Shown in pieces: positions 23,966 to 36,510 of a stretch of DNA of 64,000 nt. This DNA comes from Quillaja saponaria (lineage: Eukaryota; Streptophyta; Magnoliopsida; Fabales; Quillajaceae), in NCBI GenBank assembly GCA_029379385.1, contig CM055617.1:15818679-15882678 (forward strand). Reading direction: 5' to 3'. Made by a program: the position numbers and the translations under genes. Position 1 is the stretch's first letter. Every line of letters starts with the position of its first letter. Under the pieces are notes generated by a model. The model did not search any database, was not told the DNA's origin, and worked only from the letters and a program-made list of their open reading frames with translations.

Positions 23966-25123
23966 AAATCTAATAACTGCAACCAAGCGAAAGCCCAGGC
24001 ACCTAGCACTTCCAAGGGCACAAGCATGCGGCCTAGGTAAGGCTATGGCACACGACCCAAACCCAAGGCCAGGCCCAGGCCTAGCATATGGTGCCAAGGC
24101 CCATCCAAGGCTTATTCTCCTAAATAAGGATATTTAGTAAATTCGTAAAATAAAAAGGATTTTAACTGAATTGGTTTATATTTTCCAAGTTATTTGTGAA
24201 ATTTAATTCAATTGGCATGTTGATCCATAAGTAATCAATAATTAAATTATTCTATGTTTTGTATTATGAATATATGATAGGATGGAATATTTAGAATATG
24301 GGTGATTATGGACCATATAAGCATTTATGAATGTATAATTTGTTTTTGGTATTTTTGAAAAATAGGGCCTGTGTGCCCTGCCTTATCTCTTATTTTCTTA
24401 TGTAAATTCTTTTCTCATCTAACTCCCCTAGATGTAACTTGAGGCTTCTTATCAATTATGTAATAGCTGCAGAGGTTAGGATTTAGGATTTAGTTATATT
24501 TCAATTTACTTGTAATTCAAGCTCATTGGAGATGAAAATATTAAGGCAAAGTGAAGACAAACATGTGGTGGGACTACATCAAGTCTTAAGATATGGTTTT
24601 CCTATACGTCGAGAAACCATATGGTCCATAATTATCCCCTATTTTATTATTTTTATGACTTTCTTATATGTATATTATATTGCATGTAATGTATTATGAA
24701 TGTATGTATGTATACATGCCATAGTGAGACCTTATGAATCAAACCTACTCACAATTAAAGTTTCCTCTAAATTATTAAGGCACAAGTTATGAACATGTTA
24801 CCTCCTATTATTGTGGCATAATAAAAGTTCTATTTACTTCTACTTGTTTGGCCTTTGTCAAGGTAGTCGTATATTGAACTCAGTTATGCCATATAATATA
24901 TGTGATATATTAGAACAAAGGTTAGGACTTAATTAATTAAAAACAATAGTTTGTTGGCCCTCGTCAAGACTATCATGTTTTTAAGGCTAAACATAGGTAT
25001 CAATTAAATTGATTAAATGACAAGGCAATGTCAATCTAAGGACCTAGGAATTTATATGAAATGTAAACGATAATTAACCGGTTATTTAAGATTGTTTTAG
25101 TTTATTGAGCTCCTCAAAGATAA

Positions 25124-25150
25124 AAATAAATAAATAAATAAATAAATAAT
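25124..25150 (+). repeat. AAAT/AATA microsatellite
   Basis: About six tetranucleotide units in the copia leader. Confidence 0.92.
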
Positions 25151-25311
25151 ATCCTAGCCCAACTAAAATACCATGAGATGATAATACAAATCTAATTGAG
25201 AGGGTCATTAGATTTGATAAAATAGTGGGAGTAACCAATTAAATAAAGACCGTTTAATTTGATATATGCATTTGAATAAATATTAATATGTGCTTTTTAC
25301 TTTTATATAGA

Positions 25312-26258
25312 ATGACAAACAATTTACCACTTGGTTGAATATTAGAATCCAACAAGTTGACTAGCTCTAATTATTTGGATTGGTACTGTAATCTCAAAAT
25401 CGTTTTGTGGCAACAAAAAAATATTTTACATCCTAGAGGGAGACATCCCTTAAGTTTTAGTTGAAGGTGCACCTGATTATGATAAATATGACTTTTATAA
25501 TCCTCAAAAGTGCTTGGTTGACAATGAACAAGCAATATGTGTGATGTTGATTTTTATATCACAAGAGTTTCAAAGGCATTGATATTCTCGCACAATTACA
25601 TGCACTTGCAAAAGTTGTATGATAAGTAAGGCAGAGCCTAAAGGTTTAAGGTATCCAAGAAATTGTTTTGCTATAATATGATAAAAAGTTCTTCAGTAAC
25701 TGTTCACATACTGAAGATGATTGGGTACATCAAAAAATTGTCCCAATTAGGATTGCCAAGGACCATGGCCTTTAAGTTGATTTGGTCTTACAATATTTGC
25801 TCAATTCTCTTTCTCACAGTTTGTTATGAACTACACAACATGAATAAGTTGGAAACAATTATACCTGAGTTACTTAACATGTTGAAAACTATGAAGGGCA
25901 ATATCAAGAAAGATAAACCCTAGGTGATGCTAATAAGTGGTTCTTCTAAACCCAAGCGAAAGAGTAGGAAGAAAAAGTTTAAAAGTAAGAGTAAGGCCAC
26001 TGGTAGCATCAAGAAGGACAAGGCCAAAGCCACATGTTTCCATTGTTCTAAAGAGGGCCATTGGAAAAGGAATTGCAAAGCATACTTGAATGTCATGAAG
26101 GACAAGAGACTTGGTGAAGCTTACACATATGTTTATGATTAAGGTAAATTTATCATACGCAAACCCTAACTCCTGGGTATTAGATACTGGTTGTGGTTCC
26201 CACATTTGCAATAATGTACAAGAACTAAAGAATAAAAGGATGCAAAGTAAGGGTGAAG
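25312..26258 (+). pseudogene. copia-1 gag and protease start
   Basis: Broken frames give copia gag text: MIGYIKKLSQLGL near 25,720, then PELLNMLKTMKGN. A lysine-rich linker follows, and then a zinc knuckle CFHCSKEGHWKRNC (C-x2-C-x4-H-x4-C, about 26,034-26,076) that binds RNA during packaging. It is followed by SWVLDTGCGSHIC (about 26,170-26,210), whose D-T-G is the aspartic-protease active site. Stops occur at 25,335, 25,921 and elsewhere, and the protease lies in a different frame from the knuckle. The frame is cut at 26,259 by the CACTA-type insert. Confidence 0.85.
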
Positions 26259-27072
26259 CACTACAAGAAAATTCAGTATCAAAGACAACTATTTATGATC
26301 TTTGATAGTCAATTTTCAATCTTTGCTATCTACAAAATAGGCATGCATATCATTGGCAGACCTCCTATTGACCTCTACCTAGCAATGTCCCAGACATTGC
26401 TTTGATACCATAAATGCCACGCCTTACTTTTCCAGGAGTCTAACTTATGCAGCAGTAGAAACATGTGTAAACTCTATTGAAGACTTTAATCAATTAAAGT
26501 ATTCTTGTAATTAAATTAGTGGAAATTTCTTGTACTTGTAAAAGTCTCATTTCAATGTAACCCATATTTTTATTTCTTTGTCAAAGTTCTTGTGTAACAT
26601 GTAATGGATTAGTAGGAGGTTTCCTATTATCATTTATAATGAAATTCATATTATTGTACACTCTCGTAAGTACTTTCTTATTATTTTAATCAAAATTTCA
26701 CTTAACTATTCTTAATCCATATATATTGAATCTATTTGACATGACTCAATGTTTAGTAAGTAAGTTCAATTTGGTTAGTCTACTAAATTTAAGAACTCAG
26801 TTTTTCTTATTTCATAAGAGGTGTCCATGCCTCATTCCACCTTCATTGTATTTACATGATGGAGAATATGTACATTCAAGGCTCCTAATTGATTTCTTTA
26901 CATGGTTGATTTAGAAATCCAAGATGAGCCTGATTAAGGACTAAACTTACTTAACAAAAGAAAATAGATATTTCAATACACACTGATTACTCAAGAGTAC
27001 ATGGAATTCTAAGACAATACAACTTAGTACTCTTGCTATTTACAAATCAAAACAGAGTACAAAATAGTTTAA

Positions 27073-27216
27073 TCACTCCTCCATAGGGTCTTCATCTCCA
27101 TAGTCATAATAGTCTCCCCAGTAGGTCTGCCAATACTCATTGATGATTATGCAGTCTTAATAGTACTCTATATAGCATGTATAGTAACAATGCAGAGCAT
27201 AAATCACAAAAGCCAT
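27073..27216 (-). pseudogene. exon-like minus ORF with acidic/aromatic tail
   Basis: On the minus strand ATG 27,216 to TGA 27,073 is open except for one TAA. The last codons read YWQTYWGDYYDYGDEDPMEE. The tail looks like a real protein C-terminus, but I cannot name a family. Its position inside a CACTA element suggests either transposon-encoded sequence or a captured host fragment. Confidence 0.25.
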
Positions 27217-28674
27217 CAAGTCCTACCTTGATTACAAAAATGGTCAATCTGTAGGCATCATGTTAAGAAAAATATGAGACAAAAATCTCAATACATGCTG
27301 CACAAGGATTTGTTTATAAATTGATGCCAAGTAAGAAAACAGAATGCAATTAAAAGTCCATGTGCAAGTACAGTCTGTCAACTCGTGTCATGGTGCAAAT
27401 AGAGAAATTTGTCACCATTTTATGACTATGGCTACATGTTGTGGATAATCAATTATCCCTTCTAGAACCTGGATCCAGACCCTAGATTATTTAGCTCTTC
27501 TTGGGGCCTGGCTTTGCTTGGAAGCCAAATGCCAGTGACACAGAATTGTCATAGGTACAAATCATGCACAGTACACTCATTTTCAACAACAATGGTTGGG
27601 CAATTTCATTCTTCCTCATTCAGGCATATGAATTTCAAAAGGATTGTTAAGAGTAAAACGGATAATTTCAACATAAAGTTACAGAAAATGGAGTTTTAGG
27701 AGGCATGCAGCACATACCACAAAACCAGCAAGCTAATTTTTCAGAATTTTCTTAAGTGTCCTAATTCAGTTCTTCTTACTCCAAATAGTGTTTCCTCCTT
27801 CAATATCCTTCTGAATTCCTCAATTGAAGTCACGGCCAACCTTCACTCAGAAATGCTTACACCCCAAACAGCTCCAACCCTTGCTTCTGTCCTAAGCAAG
27901 TGAACCTTCAAGGAATTCTGAGTTGAACTATGGTTCCAAAATATCAAATGGAGTTCAATTGACCCGCCATGCAGCCCTCTCTCGCTCGAACTCTCTACTA
28001 CTCCTCTCTTGGTCTAATATTTGTAGAAATGGGGAAATAAGGAGAAGAGGAGGATTTATATGAATGTAAGTCTTATGCATGTGTTGGTCTAATCACCAAA
28101 CTGTCCTTAGGTATTTAGGTATGTTACCGGGTAGGTTAGTAGGTATATTTGTAAAGTATCATTACCAAACCTTGTAGCCAAACGCCCTTGTCCCCCACGA
28201 GTCCTCTTCCTAACCCGGTTAGAGTCAAACATATTCTAATTCCTACCTAACCCTCCACCAAGTGTATATTAGTATTATTTTATTGTATAATTGTACCTGG
28301 TATAACTCCAATTACTAATTCATTTGTATTACTCTCTCTAATACCATAATTTAAGATCAAATTTATGTTTTAAGATATTACCAAATATATTTACTTAATT
28401 TGGCTTAGTTGACCTCAAAAATTTACACTATTTCTCTCTTGTCATCTTTTGATTTTAGGTTCATAGGCGTAGTTTACTTAAATAAATTCCTATAATTTAT
28501 TCTTTAGTTATAATCTAAGCTTGTCTTCTAAGTTGTTTCAGATTATGCCTTGGTCAGAATTTATCATACATACATACAAAAGTCATCACATTACTAAGCA
28601 AGGTAACTCATATACGTTTCTAGTCTTTATCTGTTTAAGTTGAGCATGAACTAAACAGATCATTGTACAAAGTT

Positions 28675-28696
28675 CATATATATATATATATATATA
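28675..28696 (+). repeat. (TA)n microsatellite
   Basis: Eleven TA units. Confidence 0.95.
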
Positions 28697-31183
28697 GATG
28701 CATTCTAACTCAGTCATCAACTATCTTTCTTAGAAATTTTTCCTTTAACTCATATACTATTATAGGTAGCATACATGCAGAGATAAGCAGCAATGCAAGT
28801 GTTTAGGTGGGGAGTGTACAGCGGGCTGTCTATGATAGTCTGTCTCTGATACGCTTTCAGAGACTACACGCGGTCGCTAATAGTCAATCTCCGATACACT
28901 TCAGAGTCTCCTTACGGTCTCTGATAGTCGGCTATAATAATTTATAGTTATCAGAGACAGCTTTTTGTGGTCTTTAATATCTTGATTACGATATCTGGTA
29001 GTTTAAAAATAAAAAATTACAATATCATCTCTAAAATATATTTTATTTGGGTTTAAAATACATGGTGGTTACAAAAATATCAATAGAATACTAATTTAGA
29101 ATTTTAAAGTCACATATATTTATTAATAAAAACATAACATGACAATTCGAAATTTGGTTACTTATTGAAAAATTCAAACAACCACTAACTAAAACTAAAA
29201 TCATGCCAAATTAGCTGTCTTGATCAAGTGCCTCTTTATTATGAGATTGTTGAGCATCCAAAGATGTAAGAATAGCCTGCAGTGAACCAATAGTATAGGA
29301 ATCAATTCCATATTATTCTGACATATAATTAGTTTGTTAAGAAAGTACTTAGCCACATAACAAGGCTCATATTTTTACAAATGTTTTGATAAATTTTTCG
29401 TCAAGTATCTACTCTTATCATCATGATATTGAAAAATAATTAGCACGGTTAGCTAAGAGAATATAAGCACAGACGTGTCACGGATGCATCAGATAAAATA
29501 AATGTCATAGAAGGCCTTAAAAATTATTGTGTATTTTCAAGACATAAACAATACCAAACATGGTAATAGCAGTAAACAACTTTGAAATATTAATTAAATC
29601 TTTGGGCTGCAAAGTACTGTGTTTCACTACCTTGGTCAACAATGATGAAAAGTGTAAGACATATATCCACTATGTCTTCTTCAATTGTGCCTTTCAAGCT
29701 CCATTCTGATCGGCAACTTCAGCTGCAGACAAAATTGAGTTTTATTTATTGAACATTTTAGTTAATGTCAGTGTGCGTTCAAGGCTAATTGACTTCTTCT
29801 CTGTTCTGTAATCTATAGGCAAGAACTATAGCAGCGCTACTGTTATAAATGCTGGCTCTTTGACATCTTAATTTTTGATTACTCAATGTAATGGAGGACT
29901 GGACTACCTATTATCTTGTTACTTCCAAAGTGTTTCAGGTAAACCTTAGATTTCTACTGACTGCTTAGATTTCAACCATGTGATTATTGGTATTTAGAGA
30001 GAAGTAGATAGACATAGCCAGCAACTGTTGGAGAGGACAACTCGAGTTGATGGAGGGCAATTCTGAAATATTGATTTTATCTTATATAAAAAAAATGAGG
30101 AGCTTATTGAGAAGTAGATTAGCAAAACATGACCGCTAGTTTTAATATATGGTCATCACATGAGTTTGTTCCATGTTCAGCACTCAACTTTGGAAGAAGA
30201 GTTATGAACACAATATGCTTCACTAGTGCCGAAAGAAGCCAGGTGCAAGGAAGGACTAAACCAAAACGAGTAAGCTTTTTAAAAAAAATTCCCTCTGACA
30301 TTGCATGCATGTAACTAAATGTCAATTTCTTTTTCTTTTTTTTTAGCCAAATGTTGTCCTTTTCTAAATAATGGTCAATTACTTTGCCTAATTCGAGGAA
30401 AGGTTGCAAATAATGATTGATAAAAAAGGTTACAAATTATAATCTCATATATTCTCAATTCTCAATCGAGTTTCGCAGCAGTAATAACACCCATTTAAAT
30501 AAGAAGTAGAAATCAAGTGTAGGTTCAACGGTGAGAAGCATTGCAACTGGTATATCCAGGATAGGCTAACAAATAGATGAGCCAAGAAAACCTCATTTAT
30601 TTGAGGCAGATGCACAAGTGTAGACATGAACATGTACATAAACAATCTCCACTTCCTACCTTAATAACAGAAACAAAACACTAAATTCTACATTTAAGTT
30701 AGTTTCACGTTCTTGAGGAAAGACAACAAACTAGAAATTCATGCCAACAGTGCAGGAGGTGACAGAAAGATACCTGGGCACTAATTCAGCTGGAGAGTTG
30801 ACGACAAAATATCGATTGATTAGCAAAACGAAAATCAAACAACCTAGATATTGAAGTTTCCAGAAATTCCAAGCAATTTGTAAAACATACAAATCAGCCA
30901 CCAAATTCCAAGTAATATATACTATTGATAACTACATGAAGTCTTGAGCAACGTAGACTGGTTATGACAAATGTTTAATGTAGGATACAAATCTAATTAA
31001 TGAAAAAGAAAAAGGCCAATCTAGTAATAGGTGGCTAGGACAGATTCTAATTGCGAAAAAGGTGGGTTGGGCTTGCAGGCAAATCTGTTATTTCATATAT
31101 GCGCTCAATCACCTAAGAATAACTTAACTATTTGGGACTAATGTTAAAAAGGAAGAAAGAACATGTCTAGGCTAACAGCACCA

Positions 31184-31920
31184 CAATGATCACTTATTAA
31201 CATTTTTTGTACTATGGAAATGATCATCCTATAGAGTACAAATTAGACATACAACTGTCCCCTACATTTTTATTGCTACTATTTGATTATGCAGCTGCAT
31301 GAGAGGATAATACTAAAATTATTTTCTCACTCTGCATACCATAATACTGGAGCCACATGTATACAAGAATAAAAAATGTCATGGATTGGTGAGTGAAACA
31401 GAGAAGATTTGTTTTGCCAAAATATAGGTAGGCTCTCTCCTTGACAAATATATGCAATACAACTGCATTAATCCATGCTAGTGTTTTTAGCAATATAAAT
31501 TCTAGATTTATTTCAAAGCCTGACAGTGTTTAGGGCCGTTTGATATGAAGAAGAAGAAAGAAAGAAAAGAAAGCGATTACACAGAAGTTACTGCCGAGTT
31601 AATTTGAGACTAAAGGTTGGTGCTGTGGTTTGATGACAGCCAAAGTTACATATTAATGTCTGATAACAGCATTGGAAACATCACACTAAATAATCTATAC
31701 AAGAAAGTTTTTCCACTGTCTTGATCAGCCTTACAAATGAAGGCTATGGTGATATATTTAACTGAAACTTCCATAGAAAATCAGTTAGTCTTAAAATTTA
31801 GTATTAAAATGGTTGTTTCGCGTGGATTGCCATTCCACTTGTTGTAACTTTTCAACCCTTATAAATTCCTAAGCTACCTTTACAAAATTATAACTCCCTC
31901 TCCTATCTCTCCACAAGTTT

Positions 31921-31954
<34 letters not shown>

Positions 31955-32955
31955 TATTATAGGGTCCTCTCACTCTTAATATTTTCTTGTGTGATAATAC
32001 AAGCTGCTGCTCGTCAAGGTGTGGTGTCTCCCAAACAGGGAATAGAACACAAGTTGTTTTGGCATGGTCATGAATTACCAACACAACCTTGGAAAGGTTA
32101 CTATGTGTTTTTGACAAAATGTGTTAATGTCCTTACAGACAATTGTGGCCAACAAATGGTTGACTAAAAGCTGGACAACAGCTTGCCGTAAGAACTTGAT
32201 AAAAATGGGTCAAATTTTGCAACATACAATTGTCATACATTAAGGAATTTGCAAGATGGAGGGGGCATGTATATGTTAGAAGCAATGAAGCTAATGATAA
32301 GTGTACCAAGAAACTTTCAGCACCTCTAATCTGTTAATTATGGCCATACAACAGTGCCACGAGTAATTTTCTTTGGTTAGTCATTTTCTTTCTATGGAAG
32401 AGAAAATTACTATTGCATAGTACCTTATGGGGAAAAAAAAAAACTAAAACTTAATGTTTCAATTTCAATAATAATTGTCAAGTTTATGAATTACATTTTT
32501 CATATTCTGGGAAATCTTTTCACTTAAAGTAAATAAATTAACAATTGTATAAGGAGGAGATAATTCTCGAAAATCAACCCATAATAGATCCCTAATGGCT
32601 TGAAACTTTCTTGGCTAAACCTCAGTACAGTCTTGGTTGAACTTGCATACTTCCACTAATAATAGTTCAATAGTTTTAACAAAATGGAGAAAGTATAAAA
32701 CTGAACTAATGAGCTAGTCAAGAGGCATATCATTGTATAAAACCAAAAAATTGTCAAAATCAAATGATTGTGACCACCGTGGGCTTCAGCCCCAACCACG
32801 CGGTATCGAGACTTTTCATTTCATCTCCAACCCAAGTTCAACGATCATAACCACAATGGTCACTAATATTTTTTTTACTATGGAACTGATCATCCTACAG
32901 AGGACAAATTAGACAGACAACTGCCCCCCACATTTTTGTTGCCACATTAAAGGAA
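31184..32955 (+). repeat. pair of about 100-bp direct repeats 1.67 kb apart
   Basis: Copies at about 31,184-31,283 and 32,852-32,955 share CACAATG, ATGATCATCCTA/CTGATCATCCTA, AGGACAAATTAGACA/AGTACAAATTAGACA, ACAACTG, CCCC and CACATTTTTGTTGC/TACATTTTTATTGC. Both run in the same direction. The second copy ends where copia coding resumes. Confidence 0.75.
31921..31953 (+). repeat. (TA)n(CA)n microsatellite
   Basis: About twelve TA units followed by a short CA run. Confidence 0.95.
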
Positions 32956-35217
32956 AATAGGTTTTCCTTATTATGGATGTGGTATTTTCAACAATGGACT
33001 ATATGTTCCAAAATTAACTAAAATTATATTTTACATAAACACTAAGAAATCTAAATTAGATATTCTAAAACCATCCTAATGACGACATTGTATATTAGGT
33101 CACATAAATGAGACTAAGATCACTAGATTACACCAAGGTGGATATTTAGATCCATTTGATTATAAATCATATGAAACATGTGAATCTTGTCTATTTAGAA
33201 AGATGACCAAGAAGCCTTTTACATGCAAAGGGTCACATGTTACGAAGTTACTAGAACTCATACACTCTGATGTTTGTGGACCAATGTCTATTCATGCTAA
33301 AGGTGAATATTCCTACTTCATAACTTTTATTAATGATAAGTCTAGGTATGGGTATGTGTATTTTTGGAATGAAGCAGAGAGACAAACTGGTAAGGTAAAT
33401 CTGATCAAGGTGGAGAATCCTTTAGCCAGGAGTTCATAAAATATTTAAAAAATAATAGGATTCTATCTCAATGGACTCCTTCTAGTACACACCACAACTC
33501 AATGATGTTTCGAAAAGGAAAAACTACACTTTGTTAGACATGGTGCAATCCATGATAAGTTATGCTAACTTACCAAATTCCTTTTGGGGATTAAAGCTAC
33601 CTTCTAAATAGGGTTTCACCAAAGTCTGTTAGAAAAACTCTATATGAGATATAAAATAACAGAAAACCAAATATCTCACACTTGAGAATTAGGGGATGTC
33701 ATGCTTACGTCAAAAGAATTTCGACTGATAAGCTTGAAGCCGAGAGTGATAAATACTTGTTTGTGAGTTATTCTAAAGAAACAAAAGGATATTACTTTAT
33801 CACACACAAAAACAAAAAGTGTTTGTTTCGAGAAATGTTGTCTTTCTTGAAAGAATCAGTGGGAGTAAAATAGAACTTAAAGAAATTCAAGAAACCCAAA
33901 ATGAGAATGGTCACATAATGGAACCCGAACTTGTACCACAAGAGTTGGAGATACAATAAAAGGTTCAACACACACAATTGCTTTGTAGGACTTATAGGAT
34001 AAGTCAAACTCGAATAAGATATGGATTTCTGATAACTGATCAGAAAGACATTCTTCTTATAGAGGATGATGAATATACTAGTTATGAGGAATCAATCAAG
34101 GACATTGATTCCTCGATGTGGCAAGAGCCATGAAATCTGAAATGGACTCTGGTTGATCCACCTGAAAGGGTTAATCCCATGGGGAGTAAATAGGTCTTTA
34201 AGAAAAAGACTAATGCGGATGGGAACGTACAAACCTTCAAAGCAAAGTTAGTGACAAAAGGTTACAAGCAAAAACAAGGAATTGATTTTGATAAAATTGT
34301 CTCACCAGTTGCCATGATCAAATCAATTACTTGCAATAGCTGCATATCACGATTATAAGATATGATAAATGGATGTCAAAACTGTTATCCTAAATGGTTA
34401 TATAAGGGAAGATGTGTATATGACACAATCTGAGAGTTTTTGAATCCAAAAGCTATCATAATAAAGTATGCAAGCTACAAAAATTGTTCACTATGCACTT
34501 AAGCAAGCTTCAAGAAGCTGGAACATTCATTTTGATGAAACCATAAAGGTTTATGATTTTATTAAAAATGAAGATGAACTGTGCGTGTAAAAGAAGCTTA
34601 GTGGGAGCATATTAACATTCTTGGTACTATATGTAGATGATATGCTCCTAATAGGTAATAATATACCTATATTATAATCGGTCAAACATTGGTTATCCTA
34701 AAATTTCTCTATGAAAATATGAGTGAAGAAACCTATATACTGGGTATAAGGATCTATAAGGATATATCTAAAAGGTTATTTGGATTATTATAATCCACGT
34801 AAGTTGACAAGATGCTTAACAGATTTTGCAGGGATTGGTCAAAGAAAGGGTTCTTGCCCATGCCATATGGTAGTAAGTCTCCTAAGACAGAATTGGAAAG
34901 AGAACACATGAATAAAATACTATATGCTTCTGCAATTGGTTCAATCATGTATATCATGTTATGTACATGCCCTGACGTATCGCATGCTTTAAATGTTACA
35001 AGCAGATACCAGCTTTTTCTAGGTGAAAAGAACTGGAAGATAGTTAAGAACATCTGCAAGTACTTGAGAATGACTAGGATGCATTCTTAATGTATAGAGG
35101 AACCGAATAACTGAAAGTTCTAAGATATGCTAATGCGAGCTTCCAAACCAATTAGGATTATTACAAAACGCAGCTTCGATTCTTATTTACTCTTAATGGA
35201 GGAGCCGTTAGCTAGAA
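32956..35217 (+). pseudogene. copia-1 integrase and reverse transcriptase
   Basis: Coding resumes with the GAG-pre-integrase/integrase text (TRLHQGGYLDPFDYKSYETC near 33,125). Then comes HSDVCGPM in the frame 33,203-33,439 (integrase core start) and a capsid-junction-like GCHAYVKRISTDKLE at 33,694. The RT follows: FKAKLVTKGYKQKQGIDF near 34,230, then YVDDMLLIG near 34,630 (the RT catalytic Y-x-D-D) and the RT/RNase H connection (34,812-35,090). Frames change many times and stops are frequent. The RNase H is interrupted after SWK-type text at 35,217 by copia-2 and continues at 39,495. Confidence 0.85.
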
Positions 35218-35222
35218 AGTTC

Positions 35223-35426
35223 TGTTAGAGTGTAAATATAGATAGCTTTGTTAGTGGGTCAAATTTTCTTATTTATAGTTTACTTATTTATGTATAATTG
35301 ACTTACTTGTATTCTACACAAACTTGTACTCTACACAATCTCGTAGTATAAATATATTATCTTGATATGAGAAATCCTCATCCAATTTATCAAAATACTT
35401 TGGGTATCTCTCTTTTATGTTTTACA
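35223..35426 (+). repeat. copia-2 5' LTR
   Basis: 204 bp with TG...CA edges. TATA-like TAGTATAAATATATT lies near 35,344 and the CTCTCTTTTATG stretch precedes the end. It is matched at its last 57 bp by the 3' remnant. Confidence 0.9.
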
Positions 35427-35529
35427 TAGTATCAAAGCTTAGGGAGAGAAAACCTTAATTTTTATTTTTCACTGTGTTTCTTTCCAGCGTGACTCTCTAC
35501 TGCTATGTTTCATTCTAGCAGTACAACTA

Positions 35530-36510
35530 TTGTTCATCGGTATGTCTACCTCCGAAAAATCTGAAATCGTTATGTCAAAACCTAGTACTTTTACCTCTGT
35601 GTTTTCTGGATCCCCTATTATTACTACTGAGAAATTGAATGGTCTACTTATTTGTCTTGCGCTGCATCTGCTAAGTTATGGTTTCTGAGACAGAGATATG
35701 GAAATCATCTCACGAAATCATTGGCTGATATTCCAACCCCTAAACAACCCAATTGGAAAAAGATTGATGCCCGATTATGCAATTTACTCTGAACATCGCT
35801 TGAACATTCTATATTGCAAATTTTCCGAGCATATAAGACATGTTTTGAATTGTGGAAACGGGCCAGAAGTTTATACACCAATAATATCTAAAGTTTTTAC
35901 ATTGTGGTTTCTAATATGTTGAATCTAAATCAGATTGATCAGGATATGTACACCTATTTAGGCAAGATTCAGAATGTCAAAGCTGAATTTGCTAAAATAT
36001 TACCTTTTACCACTAATCCAGCTGACCAAGAGGCACTAAAAGGATAAGCTATTCATGATTCTCACTCTGTATGGCCTTCGAACTAATCTTGATCCAGTTC
36101 GTCATCAGATATTGGCTAGTCTTACTATTCCTTCCATGGAAGAAGTGTTTGCTCGATTGTTACGTATCTCCTTTCCGAAAGTAACATATATTGAGAATCC
36201 ATCTCCTGATTTCTCTATCTTGATCCCCCACTCTAGTACTTGCGAAGGTCGTGGTCGAGGGAGTCGAGGTCGTGGATATCCCCAATGCACTCATTGTAAT
36301 AGGATAAGCCATGGGAAAAAGTGTTACCAGCTGATTGGTTATCCGGGTCCTACAGCTAACATTGTTCAGTCAGCCAATTCACTTGAAGTTTCACTATCTA
36401 AAAACAAGTCTCTTAATGTTTCATTATCAGCTACTGAATATAATAAATTCCTACAGTATAAGGCTACCCAACAATCTTCTCATGGTAATTATGTCGACTG
36501 CCTCTCTTAA
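35530..36510 (+). pseudogene. copia-2 gag
   Basis: The coding text includes WFLRQRYGNHLTKSLADIPT near 35,680 and the UBN2/Retrotran_gag-like segment QIDQDMYTYLGKIQNVKAEF near 35,930. The open frame 36,055-36,510 contains an arginine/glycine stretch (GRGRGSRGRGY, nucleic-acid binding). It then has a zinc knuckle CTHCNRISHGKKC that is one residue shorter than the usual C-x2-C-x4-H-x4-C. The frame changes at about 35,690 and again near 36,050. The length of the region fits a small copia gag. The shortened knuckle may be a deletion lesion. Confidence 0.83.

Larger units (their letters stand above)
23655..25311 (+). other. copia leader, noncoding
   Basis: 1.66 kb lies between the primer-binding site and the gag-like ATG at 25,312. 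I see no gene. It contains a four-copy imperfect repeat (23,785-23,965) and an AAAT/AATA microsatellite (25,124-25,150). Confidence 0.6.
26259..29003. mobile_element. CACTA transposon insert in copia-1 (right end uncertain)
   Basis: The left end is the canonical terminus CACTACAAGAAAA at 26259, immediately after the copia protease. Subterminal motifs TATCAAAGAC and CTTTGATAGTC in both orientations follow. Related TCTGATAGTC / GTCTCTGATA motifs cluster at 28,830-28,990. A degraded right terminus may be ATATCTGGTAGTT at 28,991-29,003 (9 of 13 match). No 3-bp target duplication was confirmed, so the true right end could lie further right, up to about 32,955. No transposase is recognisable. The interior holds gene-like fragments of unknown origin. 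Confidence 0.55.
29004..32955. other. insert sequence between copia-1 halves, unassigned
   Basis: About 4 kb separates the CACTA block from the point where copia coding resumes. No open frame exceeds about 100 codons and none is recognised. A minus-strand piece at about 29,215-29,285 ends DAQQSHNKEALDQDS and could be the tail of a transposase-like ORF. A roughly 100-bp segment is repeated at 31,184-31,283 and 32,852-32,955. A (TA)n/(CA)n run lies at 31,921-31,953. It may be more of the same CACTA element or a second insertion. Confidence 0.4.
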
